Of a stretch of DNA of 64,000 nt, positions 40,589 through 53,194 are shown in pieces. Every line of letters begins with the position of its first letter. The first letter of the stretch is position 1. The notes under the pieces are model-generated. The model worked only from the letters and a program-made list of their open reading frames with translations. It searched no databases and had not been told where the DNA came from. Position numbers and translations under genes: made by a program. The DNA is from Acanthamoeba castellanii str. Neff (taxonomy: Eukaryota > Discosea > Longamoebia > Acanthamoebidae), in assembly GCF_000313135.1 (NCBI RefSeq), contig NW_004457442.1, positions 1,611,669 through 1,675,668 of the forward strand. Direction: 5' to 3'.

Positions 40589-43500
40589 TCATTTGGCGCC
40601 TTGCACGGGTACGGGGAAGGCGACTCGGTGGGCGACGGTGGTGGGCGATGACGGCGCGCCGAAGGCGGGCGAAGAGGGACGCGCCACTCGATGGGAAGGC
40701 GACGCCGGTGTTGATGACGCTGACGATGGCGATGACGAAGGAGCGGGATGGTGAGGCGGTGGTGGGTGTGAAGTGGCAGGGACAGCGATGGCGGGCGAGG
40801 AGAGGCGTCGGATGTGCGGCGAAGTCGGTGGAGACAACACCGAAGAAGAAGATGACGATGAAGGCGAAGATGGTGATGAGAGTGAAGAGGATGCGGGTAG
40901 TGGAGCGGATGACGTCCGCGCCATGTACATGGAGTGGAGCGGCGACGGCGTGGCGGCGGCTGGCGGCGAAGAGGAGGGCGAGACGAGGCCGGCGGGGATA
41001 GCGTGGACGGCGAACGTGACCGGCCGGCTCGCGCCCGACACCGTCGACGTCGAGCACGAGAGGGCGATGGACGAGAAGGAGAAGGTCGGCGATGACGACG
41101 CCTGGTGGTGGTGCTGAGACATGGACGCTGGCGACGGCGGTGTAGACAGCAGCGACGACGAGAGCGCAGACGAGGTCATCGACGTCGAGGCTGCCGAGTG
41201 GAGCGAGGTGGCGAATGGGTGGCCGAGGGCGGCCGCGGCGGCGACATTAGGCGCGGCGTAAGGGTGGTGCGGGTGGTGGTGGGTCAGATAGGGCGCGTAG
41301 TGGCTCCAGTTGGGCGGGTAGTAGTGCCGCACCGACGGCGGCGGCACCGGGTGGTACGCGGTCACGTGGGGATAGGGTCCGAGCGCAGGCGTCGTCGACC
41401 GATGAGGCGACGACGGGGCCGGGGCTGGCGCCGCCGCCAGCGTGGGCATTGCTGGTTGCAGTGATGTCGACACGGAGACGCTCGGCGTGCTGGCGGCGGT
41501 CGTGGTGGTTGTCGTTGGCACCGCTGGCGGTGCTGGAGAGTTCGGCCGCGGGGCTGACGGGAGGAGTGGGCTTGCGGGTGGAGACGGCATTGGAGCGGCG
41601 TTGGAGCGCGTCGGCGATGACGGCGGCGACGGCGACGATGATGATGGCGGGAGGGCCGGCGGTGGATGGTAGGCGGCCGGCGATGGCACGTAGGCCGACG
41701 GCGGCGGATGGCCGTGGAAGGCCACCGCCTGGTGCGGAGGCATCGAGTGAAGCGACGTGGCGGCGGGCGTGTTGGGCGTCGCCGTGTGTGCGGGCGGCGT
41801 GTGCGGATGGTGCGGCGGCAATCCCACGGGCTGGGGCTGTGGCTGTGGTGGTCGATGCTGAGGGTGCTGGGCGAAGGCAACGTAGTGGTGCGGCGATGGC
41901 GGGTAGCGGCTGGGCGGGTAGTGGCCGCCGGCTGGCGTGTAGGCGTAGGGCGGATGGGGCAACGACACGCGTTCGGCGGCGTTGCGGCTGTTGGCGGCGG
42001 CGTCAGTGTTGTCCTGGGCGGCGAGGAGCTCGTGGTTGCGACCGGGCGTGGGCGGCGGAGTGATGTCGGCCAGCAGGCGCGCGACGATCTCGATCGCTTG
42101 CTGCAGGGCGTCGGTACGGCGTGACGTAAGCACCAACGCCACCTCCCTCTCCCGCTCTTTTGCTGTCGTCGGCGTTGGCTTTTCCTCCGCCGCTTTCGCT
42201 TTCGCGTTCGTGTTCGCGTCGTTTTCGGATTGGGTCGCGGTGCTGGCTGGTGTCGTTGCTACCGCCGTCGCGGCCTCGCTGCTCGGCGTGTTCGCGTTAT
42301 TTCTCTTCTTCGATTTCTTCTTCTTTTTCTTCTTCTTTTTGTTTGTCGTCGCCACGCCGTTGGCAGTGGAGGTGGTGGAAGTGGCGGCGGCGGCGGCGGC
42401 GGCTATCGACGACCCCTTCGTGTCGTCGCTTTCATCGTCGTTGTTCGTGTGTACAGTGCCGTCGGCGACAAGACCGTTCCTCCGCTTCGCTCCACCATCG
42501 TCATTCCTCGTATCTACACCATTCTCCGTCGCTGTCGGCACACCGCCGGAGGACTCCTCAACGTCCCTCGCAGCAGCGTGGTCGTTGGTGCTCGCCGCGG
42601 CCAGCGGCGACTCCTGTGCGTACAGTGGCGCGAGGCTGTTGGGGTTGCTGGGCGTCACGCGGTAGGACCACATCGTCATGCCGTGGGTCGCCGCCGGCAG
42701 CCACGCACCCGGACCGCCCTGCCAGCCCCCGATCGCTTTCCTGTGCCACACCGCGAGCGAGCCGGGCAATGTCGCCCCACCGCTGGTGGTAAGGCCACCG
42801 GTGGTCACGCGGAGAGCGGGATAGAGAGAAAGAGAGAGAGAGACGGGCACTTACCGTTCGCGAGGCGACCGCTGGGTGGACATGAACATGTCATCGAAGA
42901 GGGGGCGCGCCGCGCAGTCCTCCCCACGATGGCCGCACATCCCACAGTTGTAGCAAAACACGTGGCTGCGTACGCACATACACACAAACATACAGACCCG
43001 AGCGGTGAGCGGTGGGCGGGGGAACAGTGCAAAGGTGTGCGACAGGGTACCCTTCGAAGCGTGGTATCACGTCGAGGCCGCTCAACAGCTCCTCGCAGCT
43101 TGTGCCCTCCATCTCTGTGGCGCGAATAAGGTTCAGGAATTTATTTAATAATAATTAAAAAACAAAACAAAACGTAAATGAAATTGATGAAGTCTGAGAT
43201 TGAAGTTGTCAATTTCTTATGAAGACAAGGAAAGAGAAGGAGGACGTACGGAAGAAGCGGAAGAGCGAGAAGTAGCGCCGCTCGGTGAATACGAATCTCG
43301 CTCGCCTCGACGCTCGCAACACGAACAGCATCCGCGCCGATGGCACCACCCTCGTGGTGTCGCGTTGACTCGCATCGCCGTCGCCATCGACGCTGGTCGC
43401 CTCGTTGTTGCTAAGAAAGAGGGCACGCCAGTCGGGCTTGAGCTTGCGTTCGTAGGTGGTCGAGCGCCACCTCTCGAATTCGTCGCGTAGCGCCATTCCA

Positions 43501-43769
43501 TCGCCCTCATCCTCTCTTCGCTCTACGCTGCTGATCGAGATCGTGACTTGGTGCTCATGGCACGGTGGGGGCAGAAGCTCCCTCTCCATGGCGCGCTGCC
43601 AGAGGGCGTCGTCGTTGATGGTCCACTCGTTCCATCGTCGGCAGACGAGCCTCGCCACCAGCAAATCGTGCGAAACGAGAAATGAAAAGATTTGCAGCAC
43701 CACGCATCTCGAATCCACCAGGATTTCTTTCGAGCCGCGATCTTTGCTGACGGCCGAACGGATTCCCAT
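40589..43769 (-). CDS. F-box and CCHC zinc-knuckle protein with large low-complexity region
   Basis: The ATG at 43769 (MGIRSAVSKDRGSKEILV) opens an exon with an F-box: VVLQIFSFLVSHDLLVARLV, CRRWNEWTINDDALWQRAM. A GTACGT/CACAG intron joins in phase to MEGTSCEELLSGLDVIPRF, then another to CYNCGMCGHRGEDC, a CX2CX4HX4C zinc knuckle that usually binds single-stranded nucleic acid, and PLFDDMFMSTQRSPRER. A fourth exon of 2.2 kb (about 42785-40589) starts GGATLPGSLAVWHRKAIGGW, has a nine-Lys run and is then almost wholly Pro/Ser/Thr/Ala-rich. The F-box suggests an SCF ubiquitin-ligase adaptor; its joining to a zinc knuckle suggests an RNA-linked substrate (inference). All three splice phases agree. 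Confidence 0.8.
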
Positions 43770-44178
43770 CGACCGACGACCGACCGGAAGCGGGTGGATC
43801 AAATCGAATGATTAAACCGGAATAAATGATTAAATAATTGCCGCTCCGTGATGCTGGAAAAAAATTGTGCGTGCTGCAGGGTCGTGGCGACCAGATGAGG
43901 AGTGAAAGAAAGGAAGGAGGAGGATGATGGAAAGAGGATGGATGAGTAATGAAAAGCTCGAAAAATGAAGCGCAAATTTTGTTTTCGCTTCGTTTTCCGC
44001 TGCCTCAACCATTTTTCCGTATTTTCTCTTGGCGCGTCCCATAATGTTTGCGGTTTGTTGTGCAGACGCACACTGGTGCATTGGTGCTTGTACGCCGTTG
44101 ACATGCAACCACATCAATGAAGCCTGGTCTGGGGTTGGCAGACACACATTTAAACTTTGACAGTAATCAAGGAGTCCG
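43770..44178. other. intergenic: F-box/CCHC promoter and VPS54 3' flank
   Basis: No coding exon seen. It includes a TTGGCGCG motif at about 44030 that partly matches an E2F half site, and A/T-rich stretches at 43800-44000. Confidence 0.45.
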
Positions 44179-47100
44179 TCACGTCTGTGTGGCTGCTGCT
44201 GGTGGCTGCTTTTGCTGTTGGGGTGGTGGTTGGCCAAAGCGGGAGGTGTAGAGGGTGATGAGCTTGGTGCCGGGGTCGAGCTCGCTCGACAGCCCGCGCA
44301 GGGCCTGCAATAAATACTCGATGTCCCCGTACAGCCTGCACGGCGGCACACAAAGTACGACACACAACGCACGGCGCAACGTGTTGGGTAATGCATGCGT
44401 GTAAGATAGGTCGGGGTGGGTGTACCTCTTCTTGCCGGCGGGCGTGAGCGATTCGAGAGTGTTGAATTGTTGTGTGAAGCGGGAGTTGAACATGTCGAAG
44501 ATGGCCGTGAAGATGTGCTGTTGGGCCGCGGGAGGGAAGCGGTTTAGGTGGACCCAGCCTGGAAGGCGAGACAATTTGAAACGACAAGGAGACTCGGGTG
44601 TACCTTGATCTCGCTCGCGGGCAGTATCTTGGAGAGGACCCGGTAGAGGGTGCTGGTCTCCTTGATCAGGGTAAGCATGTACGCCGACGTCGACTTGGCA
44701 ATGTTGGTCGTATAGTGGCGCTGGTGTACGACACGCACGAATGAGCGAGAGCGCACGCAGCTGAGCGAGTTACTGCGGCGGTGGTGGTGTGGTTACCGCG
44801 ATGCCCTGGCTGTGCACCTCCGCACGGTCCTTCATAATCATGACCACCTTCGTAAAGATCTCCTGCCGATGCTCCTTGCAGTCCTGCAATAAAGCAATCA
44901 ATAGATGAACAACGCAAACGTGTTTGATAGTTCGAAGTGTTAGGCGTGGTCGGGGCGAAGATGGTGGCGTACGCCGAGCACGCGGTCGAGGTCGTTGAGC
45001 AGGATGTGGTGCTTCTTGAGGGTAAGGTACTGCCCGATCCGCGCTTTGATGTGCGGAATCAGCGCCACCTCGACACCCACGCTCTCCGCGGCGAGCGCTG
45101 ATTTTTCGCATGAGCACCACGGCACGGCAGAGGTGAGCGTTTTTCTCTCTTCTTCGCAGAGCGGACGCGGATTCACACGAAGGAGGTCGCCTGGTGTACG
45201 TACAGAGGTGCTTGGCAGTGATGGACTTGAGACTGGCCGCCTGCATCGCGCCGGCACCCAACACCAGTCCGCACGTCCTCGAGTTGAACAGGCTGTGGGC
45301 GAGAGTGGAGGCCGCGAGAGGCGCGTTGTTTGTCGGGTCAGTCGGGCCTTGGCGACGTTAATCAGAGCGGGGAGCAAAGGGGAAGGTCAAGACGCGCACC
45401 TGAGGAGTTCGACCACCTTCTGGAGGACGTCGGTACTGAGCGATGGAATGAGCGACAGGCAGTTGAGGTACTCCCCCACCAGCTTCACCAGTATCAGCGC
45501 CGCGTTCACCTGCGCAGATTGGTTATTAGCGCGCGTGCTGAGTACCGCGGTGCAGGCGTGGTGTGTAGGTCGACAGCAGAGAAGGCACGCACCACGTGGA
45601 ACTTGCGTTCTCCGATCACGAGAGCCTCCGACACGCTGTCGCCTTGGCCCTCTGCGACCGATTCCGTTCGGGACGCCCGCCTCGCAGCCGCAGCCGATGA
45701 CGACGCCGACGCCGACGCCGCGGCCGACGTGTCCCCGGCGGGTGCGGTCGTCGATGTGGTCGTCGTCGTGGTGGTGGCCGGCTGCTCGCTCTCAGCGCCG
45801 CTGCTGCCGTTGCTCGAGCCCGCCTTGGGGCTGTTGTCGGCAAGCTGGGCCGGGTTCTGTGGGGTGCGCTTGCGGAAGTTGAGCTTGTTGAAGAGCGTCT
45901 CGCCCATGGTCAGCGGCGACCCCGACGTGGGCGACGACGACAGCGAGCCCGACGGCGACGTCGATGACGACCCGCTCGTCAGAAACGTCATGGCGGCCGA
46001 CGACAGCGTAGACGACAACCGGTCCGCCGCAGCGCTGAGCGAGCCCTCGCCGCCGCCGCCGCCGTTGGAGTTGACGTTGGTGGCCCCCGAGACTTTCTTG
46101 GGCGCCGTCGGCTCGGCTGCTGGTGGCGGCTGCGGTGTCGCGGCGTCGCCGCTTGATCTTCGCAGCTCGTTCCTTCGCTCGATGTCCCCGCGCTGTTGTT
46201 GCTGCTGCTGCTCGTGGGCTCGTCTGACCTTTTCTGACATCTGCTGCAGCCGTTGGTCCGTCGACCGTTTATTACGCGCCGCCAGGCCCTGACACCACAC
46301 CCGCGCACACGCACACAACAAAGCGTCGGTCAGGTGCGTCGTGTGCGATGGGTCGCGTGTGTCGTGTGTCTGGTGGTACCTGGAGCGCATCGTCGCCAAC
46401 AGGTGTGGCTATGTCTGTCGCGATTTGTTGGAATTCATGTGCAACCTGCGCCCGCCAACGAGGTCAGCGGCACACACACACACACACACACACACACAAC
46501 ACGCACGCACCACCGCACGCACGGTCGCACGCACTAGCTGCAACCAAATATGAGAAGAGGGGAAGAACCTGAGCCTGTGTCCACGTCTCCGACTCGAGGA
46601 TGATGGCCATCGACGATATCCGGTTGTTGTGGAACCCATCCAAAAAGACTCGCGCCTGCCCCATGTCGCAAGACGAACCACATAGCAGAGGGCAATACAC
46701 GAGACGACGTTAGTTGAGTTTGCGAACGCAAGTGAAGTCGGGGAGTGGGTGGGTGAGCCTCACCTGGCTCAGGAGCGTGTTGCGCAGGCTGAAGCACTGC
46801 TTCTTGCACAGCTTCTCGCCCTGCTGCACAAAGTGCATGGCCACGTTGTACATATCGACAAACTCGGTCGCGCTCAACCGCGCGTTGGCCTCCGACCGCT
46901 GCGCCACCACAAACACCTCACCGGTCAGCATGGTTTGTGTGTGCGTGTGCGGTGGTGCGTGTGCGGTGGTGCGTGTGCAAGGAGGCTTGCCATTTTGAGA
47001 AGACGCGCGCAACGCGAGTGGCTGATCTCGACGATGGACGAGAGGGTCTCCGAGCTGTCGAAGAGGATCTGGTTGCGGTACTCGTCGGAGATGGTGATCC

Positions 47101-49926
47101 GCGCGCGCCCCCACCACTTGCCCGACGCGCCCTTGTCCGCTGCGCCGCCGCCACCACCGTCGCCGCCGCCGCCGGTCCCGTCGCTCCTGCTGAGTGGGCG
47201 CGTAGCCGCCCCGAAATTCTGCTCCTGCTTGCCCACACCTGCCAACACGAAAGTGCGCGTGAGCGCACACAACGGAAAACGACACGACACGCGTGCGGCA
47301 GACAGACAAAGCGGAGCCGGGTGAAGGGCGACACGTACAGCTGTCGAGCACGGGCAGGAGGATGGCGTGGATGTAGGCCATGCGCTCGAGGCGCAGCTGG
47401 ACCTGCGCGAACAGCGGCTGCAGGAAGGCCACCAGGAAGGTCGACGACTCGAGGTTCGCCAGCAGCACCGATATCTCGTCGACCACCATTCCCTGGTCGT
47501 GCGCACACATGCCCGTGAGACAAGTTTCATGCGTGCGCGTGTGCGGTGGTGTGTGCCGTACCGCGCTCGCGGGGCCGGGAGGTCGAAAGAAGTTCTCGAC
47601 ATACTGAGCGGCAAGAAGAGAGGAGGGGGTTAGTCGGAGGTGCATGTAGTGAGGATCCAAAGAGAAAAGAAAGTCGGCGTACTCGGTCGATGGTGGAGGA
47701 GACTTTCTTTTGCATTTTCTCGCGATACAGCTGGAACGCCTGACGAATCTTGCCCAGTCGAAGAAGACCGAACGCCAATGGTGACAATCTGTCGCAGTCC
47801 AAGAGTGTAAGGACCCATCGCACGAAACACACACACACACGACACGCAACGCACACACACACACACACACCACACACACACACCACCACCACCACCACCA
47901 CCACCACCACCACCACCACCACCACCACCACCACCACCACCACCACCACAGGTGTTGCACAAGTTACCGTTCCTCCAAGCCCACCTCGTGAAACAATCGC
48001 TCCTTCTCCGCCTCGTCGCCCTCTGTAGGACACGCACGCATGAGGTAAACCCAGGTACGCTCATTTCAGGAATGGTGTTGGAATGTGCGCGCGAGCGGGT
48101 ACCGTGTTCCCCGCCGAGGGCGGCCCACGCCTCCGCCGCTTCCGTGATCTCGGACGTCTTGCCCAGCGCGAAGCGCAGAAAGTCGTCCTGGATCATGCGC
48201 TGGATGAGGGTCGTCATCTCCTTGAGCTGCAGCGACGTGTGCCTGCCAGAGAGCAACGGTGAGTAACAGGCAAAAGAAAAGAATCGATTAAAGAAGGTGG
48301 AGAAGATAGGTACTTGAAGCTTTGGATGCCTTGCAGGTCCGACGCCAGTATGGCCTGCGTTGTGGCAATCAAATCCAGGGCGCCCGCGAAGTCACTGCCG
48401 GCACACAGAGAGGGTGGTAAGATAGAAATTAATCGATTAATTAATTGTAACCGCCGCCTAACAAACCTGTTCGACAAGAGCAGCTGAATGGTCGGCTGAG
48501 CAGCGCGGACTCGAGCAATCAGCTTCAACTGCACAGTGCCGAGCGCGGCCGTCAAAAAACAGTGTGCAACGCAAAATCAAGTGCCGCGTGCTATGCGCTC
48601 GGTGTTGCGTGTCGTGTGTCGTCTTGTTGTGAGCGTAAACCATAGTTTACCTTTTTGTAGACAACGATGCAGTTCTGTCTCCGCCGACGCAGGGCGACGA
48701 TGTTTAGCGCCTTCTTGGCCTGTGCGTCGCTGACGGTCCTGATTGTCGGCGGGGAGGGGGGGCACGAGGTCAGACGCGAGGAATGCACCGCGCGTGGTTG
48801 GAATTGTTGCGATCGGGGCTGGGGAGGGCATGAGAGCTGTTACCCGAGGCTGTGCCGCACGGAGGAGATGGCGGTACATGTAGAGGCCACCTCGTGGTGC
48901 AGGTCCTGCAGCGTGGTGAGGGCCGTGAAGAACGAGCCGCTCCGCATAGACACCTTCGGTGTACGCGAGCGAACACAGGGTGAGAGGTTAACAAGCGAAT
49001 GCATGCAATCGAGAGACGCAGCATATTGTGAGGGAAGACAGGACAGGACAGGGCAACCGGAGATGCGCACCTGTCGAACGAGCTCGACCTCGACCACGTC
49101 GAGATAGTGCGAAAGCTGCCCAAGGCAAGGGGAAAGCGCGTGTTGTGAGCATTTCTAGAACGTGTAAAGTGTCGTGTGTGTGGGCGGGTGTCGTGTGTCG
49201 TTACCTTCTCTTGGAGGAGAACAGGGGAGGAGGATCCGAGCGCGTGGCAAGTCTGCTCGAACGTCTCCGGGTCACTTAGCGAGAAGTCCTCTTGAAAATA
49301 CACCTGTGTGGCATTCCGTTGCGTGAGAACGACATCCACGAGTAGCGCGCGATCATCACGCAAGGGAAAGGCCATTTCAACAGCGACACGGCCAACTACA
49401 CGACATCAACAGGCTGCTCGTGTTGGTTGTACCTTGGGCACGGTTTGAATGTGGTGCTGCATGCCGTGGACGGCTTCGATGGGCACTGCTGGCCCACGCC
49501 CGTCCTCTTCCTCCTCCGTTGGTGCGTGGGCACGCTGAAACTGTTCTTGCAGCTGGCAAAGAACAAGAGATGAGACATAAAAATAAAGAAAAAAACAAAC
49601 ATAAATAACGACAAGATGTGATGCGAACAATAATCAAGGATTAAATATTAAAAGATGTTTTTAAAAAAATAAAATACCTCATTGACTTCGGCGATGTAGA
49701 GCTCCAATTCTTTGGCGGTTTCCAGGGCAGAGGAGGAAAGGGTGGAGGAGGAGCTGGTGCGTGAGTGGGTTGCTGGAGCAGCTCGTGAGGCTGAGGAGGA
49801 TCGCTGTGAGGGGTCGTTCATCACAGCGCTTAGTGATTGCAGCGAGAACTTGGCAACTCGCTGCAGTTCTGTCTCCTCATCCTCGCTTCCCACATCCTCC
49901 ATCTTCTTCTTTGGCGGTTGCTGCAT
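44179..49926 (-). CDS. VPS54: GARP complex subunit VPS54
   Basis: Tethering subunit for endosome-to-trans-Golgi vesicles, acting with VPS51-53. About 22 exons from ATG 49926 (MQQPPKKKMEDVGSEDEE). Recognisable blocks: LSHYLDVVEVELVRQ, MRSGSFFTALTTLQDLHHEV, ALRRRRQNCIVVYKK, LIARVRAAQPTIQLLLSN, DFAGALDLIATTQAILASDL, QGIQSFK, LQLKEMTTLIQRMIQDDFL, KIRQAFQLYREKMQKKV, SSTFLVAFLQPLFAQVQLRL, then a low-complexity insert (45600-46300). The C-terminal VPS54 domain has LNCLSLIPSLSTDVLQKVVE, NSRTCGLVLGAGAMQAASLK, HLALASRHHILLNDLDRVL-like exons, TLIKETSTLYRVLSKILPAS and RFPPAAQQHIFTAIFDMFN. Stop 44179-44181. Introns carry (GT)n and a (TGG)n tract. Inner exon borders are approximate. Confidence 0.9.
47881..47949. 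repeat. (CAC)n trinucleotide tract, 23 units
   Basis: A perfect CAC run on the plus strand follows a (CA)n stretch within a VPS54 intron. On the sense (minus) strand it reads GTG. Confidence 0.9.
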
Positions 49927-50178
49927 TGGCTTCGCTAAGTACAAAACTAATTGATAAAAATGAGCGATTGGCGTGTAGCGTCACAAATCGCAATAATAAT
50001 CACACCAACTCAGCTTCAGCTTCAGACCAGCACATGCGCGACCAGAGGCAGGGCGACTGCGTTGAATTCAAATGGATAATCAAGATTTTCTGGTCGAATT
50101 ATGAAAAAAGAAAATAAACCCAGAAGAAAGAATCGCTCTTAATTCGAAATATTTAATTCGCCACCGACAAACAGCAAG

Positions 50179-50624
50179 ATGGGCATTGAGCATTTGGTTT
50201 TGTTCAAGCTGAAGGAGGGAACGACCGAGGAGCAGATCGCTGAGCTTGTTGCCGGCCTGCAGACCCTCGCTTCTCTCCCTGGCGTGGAGAAGATCACCGC
50301 CGGTACATCTCCTTCCGCCCTTTCATCTTCCGCAGATCATCCTGGCGCGATCCCTTGGGAAGAGATGCGATCCATCATCAACTTCGCCACCAAGTGTGGT
50401 GTGGTGCAGTTTCACTTGCACAACACTCACCACCACGCCACGACACGCGTACAGGCAAGAACTTCTCGGAGCGCTCGAAGGGTTTCAACTTCGCGTTGCG
50501 CGTGACGTTCAGCGGCCGGGCGGCGCTTGATGCCTACCTGCCCCACCCGGACCACGTCAAGGTCAAGGACCAGTTCATCGTGCCCATCACCGAAGACATC
50601 CTCGCCGTCGACTACGAGTTCTAA
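50179..50624 (+). CDS. Stress-responsive A/B-barrel (Dabb) domain protein
   Basis: Two exons (50179-50302 and 50455-50624) encode 97 residues, the standard length for a single Dabb domain: MGIEHLVLFKLKEGTTEEQI, LQTLASLPGVEKITAG, NFSERSKGFNFALRVTFSG, LDAYLPHPDHVKVKDQFIVP and ILAVDYEF. The conserved His of HLVLFKLK and the YLPHPDHVKV segment are present. These small dimeric barrels occur in plants, bacteria and protists, some induced by salt stress; no precise reaction is known. There is no signal peptide. Confidence 0.92.
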
Positions 50625-50794
50625 GTCGTGGCGACCACTTTTTCCGATCTCTGTTGGGATCCACCAAGCCAGCGTTGGAAGAGGAACAACACGCACATAG
50701 AGGATAGAAAGCTCAACACGTTTTGTCTGTGCCAATCGACCAAGAGGAGGAGGAGGAGGAGGAGGAGGCGGGGTGTGGCTATGTGGAGGCTCGG

Positions 50795-51531
50795 CTAGCG
50801 GCGGGAGGCGATGAGGTCCTTGCGGTAGAGCCAATACTTCTTGTAGGTCTGCGCCAGGTGCGATACCAGCTCCTCGCACCCCTACCCACACGCACAGGAA
50901 AACGGGCTGTCAGTCGATCGAACGACACACAACACACGCCACAGGACACACAACACCACACGACACGCGCCGCACACGGGCTACACGGGAGGGGGTGGAA
51001 GTACCTGGACGGCAAGTTCGAGGCTTTCGGGAGTGGCCTCCTCTTCCCAGATGTCGACGAGGAGGGAGAGGACGTGGGCGCACGTCGGGTAGCGCTCCCG
51101 GCACTCCAGCGCCTTTTCCTTCACGTAGGGCTGGTCCGCAAACTTGCCGCCCTTGAATATGCCCGAGAGGTAGTACCAGGGGCTCTGGTTGTTGGGTGCC
51201 CGCTGGATCCACGACAGCGCGTAGCTATTTCGCGACACGCACGACACACATGACACGCACGCACACACAACACACAACACACAACACACGTGAGCGGGAG
51301 CTGAAGAGGGAAGAGAAGAGGGGTGTGAGAGGCGCACTCGATTTCCTCCTTCTTGACTTCGGGCGAGGCGAAGCCCTTGGTGTTGGAGATGACGTAGTAT
51401 CTCTGGTTCCACGCTGAGTTGTTCCTGAAGTCCTCTGTTGCGTCCGCGTGTTGTGTGTGCGAGTGGTGCCATGGTCAGCGCTGGCTCCACAACTCGAGTA
51501 TTCCCCACGCGCGCGAAACACGAAACACGCG

Positions 51532-51562
<31 letters not shown>

Positions 51563-52433
51563 CTTTAAGAAGCTGGTGGATGTAGTCGAGTTCACCCTCC
51601 CACAGATTGAACTCCTTCAGCACCCACTGTCTGTGCGCCCACGCATGGTAGTTCTTGGAATCCTCTGCACTCGCCACCATCGCCGCCGCCACACCGTGGT
51701 CACTCATCCACAACTTCGTAGGTGGGGCCCGGATTGACGGGACAGTGCAGTCGTACCCTTGAGCATTTGGGCGATGAAGTCGAGCTCGAACGAGGGGTCG
51801 CGCGAGCGCTCCACCAACGCCTTGCGGTGGTACCTGATGAATACAGACGCCACGTTGGCAACTAAGAGGGACGCATGTGCGATCGTGCGTGCGTACCAAA
51901 TTTGATAGTTCTTGGGGTTCTCAGCGGCGATGCGATTGACCCACTGTACCTCCTCCTTGAAGTCTACGTCGAGCGCCACCAGAATCTTGCGACGGTAGGC
52001 CCTGGTCACCGCACACGCACACGCACACGCAGACACGCCACCGCACACACGAATTGGCGCATGAGCACGGAGCACATAGGTGACGAGAAGGCACTGGCTT
52101 ACCAGGCGGTGTAGTTGGCAGCGTTAAGGCGGATGACTTCATCCGTGAGGCGTAGGGCGCGATCGCTCACCTCGCTGGCCTTCACCACCGCCCTGAAATA
52201 ATCCATGGTCTCCTGGACTGGCACATCAGTAATAATCAATTGTTTAAAAAAAACATCAAATGAGAGCGTGGAATCATAAATAAAAGAAACAACAGGCCCA
52301 CGCAAGCGGGGGGGTTACACTGGGGTGAATAAGCGATGGCACAGACGCCGCCTTGAGGGCCATCATCCTGTGGCACAGGCTGCACGTCTGCCCACTCGGG
52401 CCTCTTGGCAAAGGGTACGTATTCCTCTTCCAT
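50795..52433 (-). CDS. FNTA: Protein farnesyltransferase / GGTase-I alpha subunit
   Basis: Shared alpha subunit of the two CAAX prenyltransferases. The ATG at 52433 gives [20 protein letters not shown], the family start. PPTA repeats follow, one per exon or so: [109 protein letters not shown], and the end [20 protein letters not shown] with stop 50795-50797. The Tyr/Arg/Trp residues of each repeat that line the interface with the beta subunit are kept. Length is about 320 residues after splicing. Its beta partners are not in the window, but two GTPases with CAAX ends and one GTPase-fusion substrate are. Confidence 0.95.
51528..51564. repeat. (CG)n(AC)n alternating tract
   Basis: ACACGCGCGCGCGCGC followed by about 12 CA units lies in an FNTA intron. 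It is similar in kind, with reversed order, to the tract at 18718-18757. Confidence 0.85.
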
Positions 52434-52674
52434 CTTGTATCTTGGTTGCGTCCTTTTATGTTTGTTTTTTTAATACGACAAAACACAAGAAATTGAACAG
52501 GAGGCTGAAGGGATAAATGAATTTATGGTCGCTGTGCAAAGATTGGGCGCGTCGTGTTGAAGAACCTCCTACACTCCTCCACGCCCCTCTACTTGATTGA
52601 TCAGATCCGGGGGGACATTTTGGGCATTCGGGGCCAGCTCAAAATGGTTGGTTTATTGGGACACGAATGAGCAT

Positions 52675-53194
52675 TTACCTCATCTGCGCGAATTGGAGAG
52701 GGGAAAAGGCGGTGAGAACAGGTAATCAGCACTAAGAACCGGTAAAGACATACCTTGAGGAAACCGATCTCCTCAGCGCGCTCCCTGAAGCACCTCCTGC
52801 ACATCATGAGGCCGTACTTGCGGATGAGACCGTGGTTGTTTCCGCAGCGGCGGCTGTGGAGGAAATGGGGATTAGAAGCCAGCACATGCAAGGAGAGGAA
52901 AGTAGTGATGGGCGTGTATGGCATAGGTTACTCAGTATTTGGCTATACAGTGACTTCAAGAAGGTTTCAGTCCTATCATTGCATAAAAAAATGCATCTTC
53001 GTAACCGAAATGGGAGATGGAGGTCCGATTTAGGACCTCCGTCCACAGAGGAGAGCTTGATCCATTTATGTATAGATCACGCATAGAGATGGAGATGAAT
53101 TGAAAGCGGGAGGTCGGTGGTGGACAACGTACCAGCTACGGGCATCAGGACCGAACTTGCGGGGGTGAGAGTTCCAGACGGCGGCGTGACCCAT
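52675..53194 (-). CDS. RPS29: Ribosomal protein S29 (uS14)
   Basis: Small-subunit zinc-ribbon protein. Three exons (53133-53194, 52754-52853, 52675-52683) give 56 residues, the same length as the human protein: [56 protein letters not shown]. All four zinc cysteines are present (CRRC and CRRC), the first Cys codon being completed across intron 1. The third exon holds only Met-Arg-stop after a GTATG/GCGCAG intron, so a single-frame reading would miss the true end. Confidence 0.96.

Noticed and set aside
40585..42792. Plus-strand frames opposite the F-box/CCHC gene
   Set aside because: Shadow frames of a GC-rich low-complexity exon; the minus-strand frame is linked by three in-phase splices to recognisable domains.
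47750..48028. Open frame with poly-Thr, and poly-Trp or poly-Val frames on the minus strand
   Set aside because: Translation of the (CA)n and (CAC)n tracts in a VPS54 intron.
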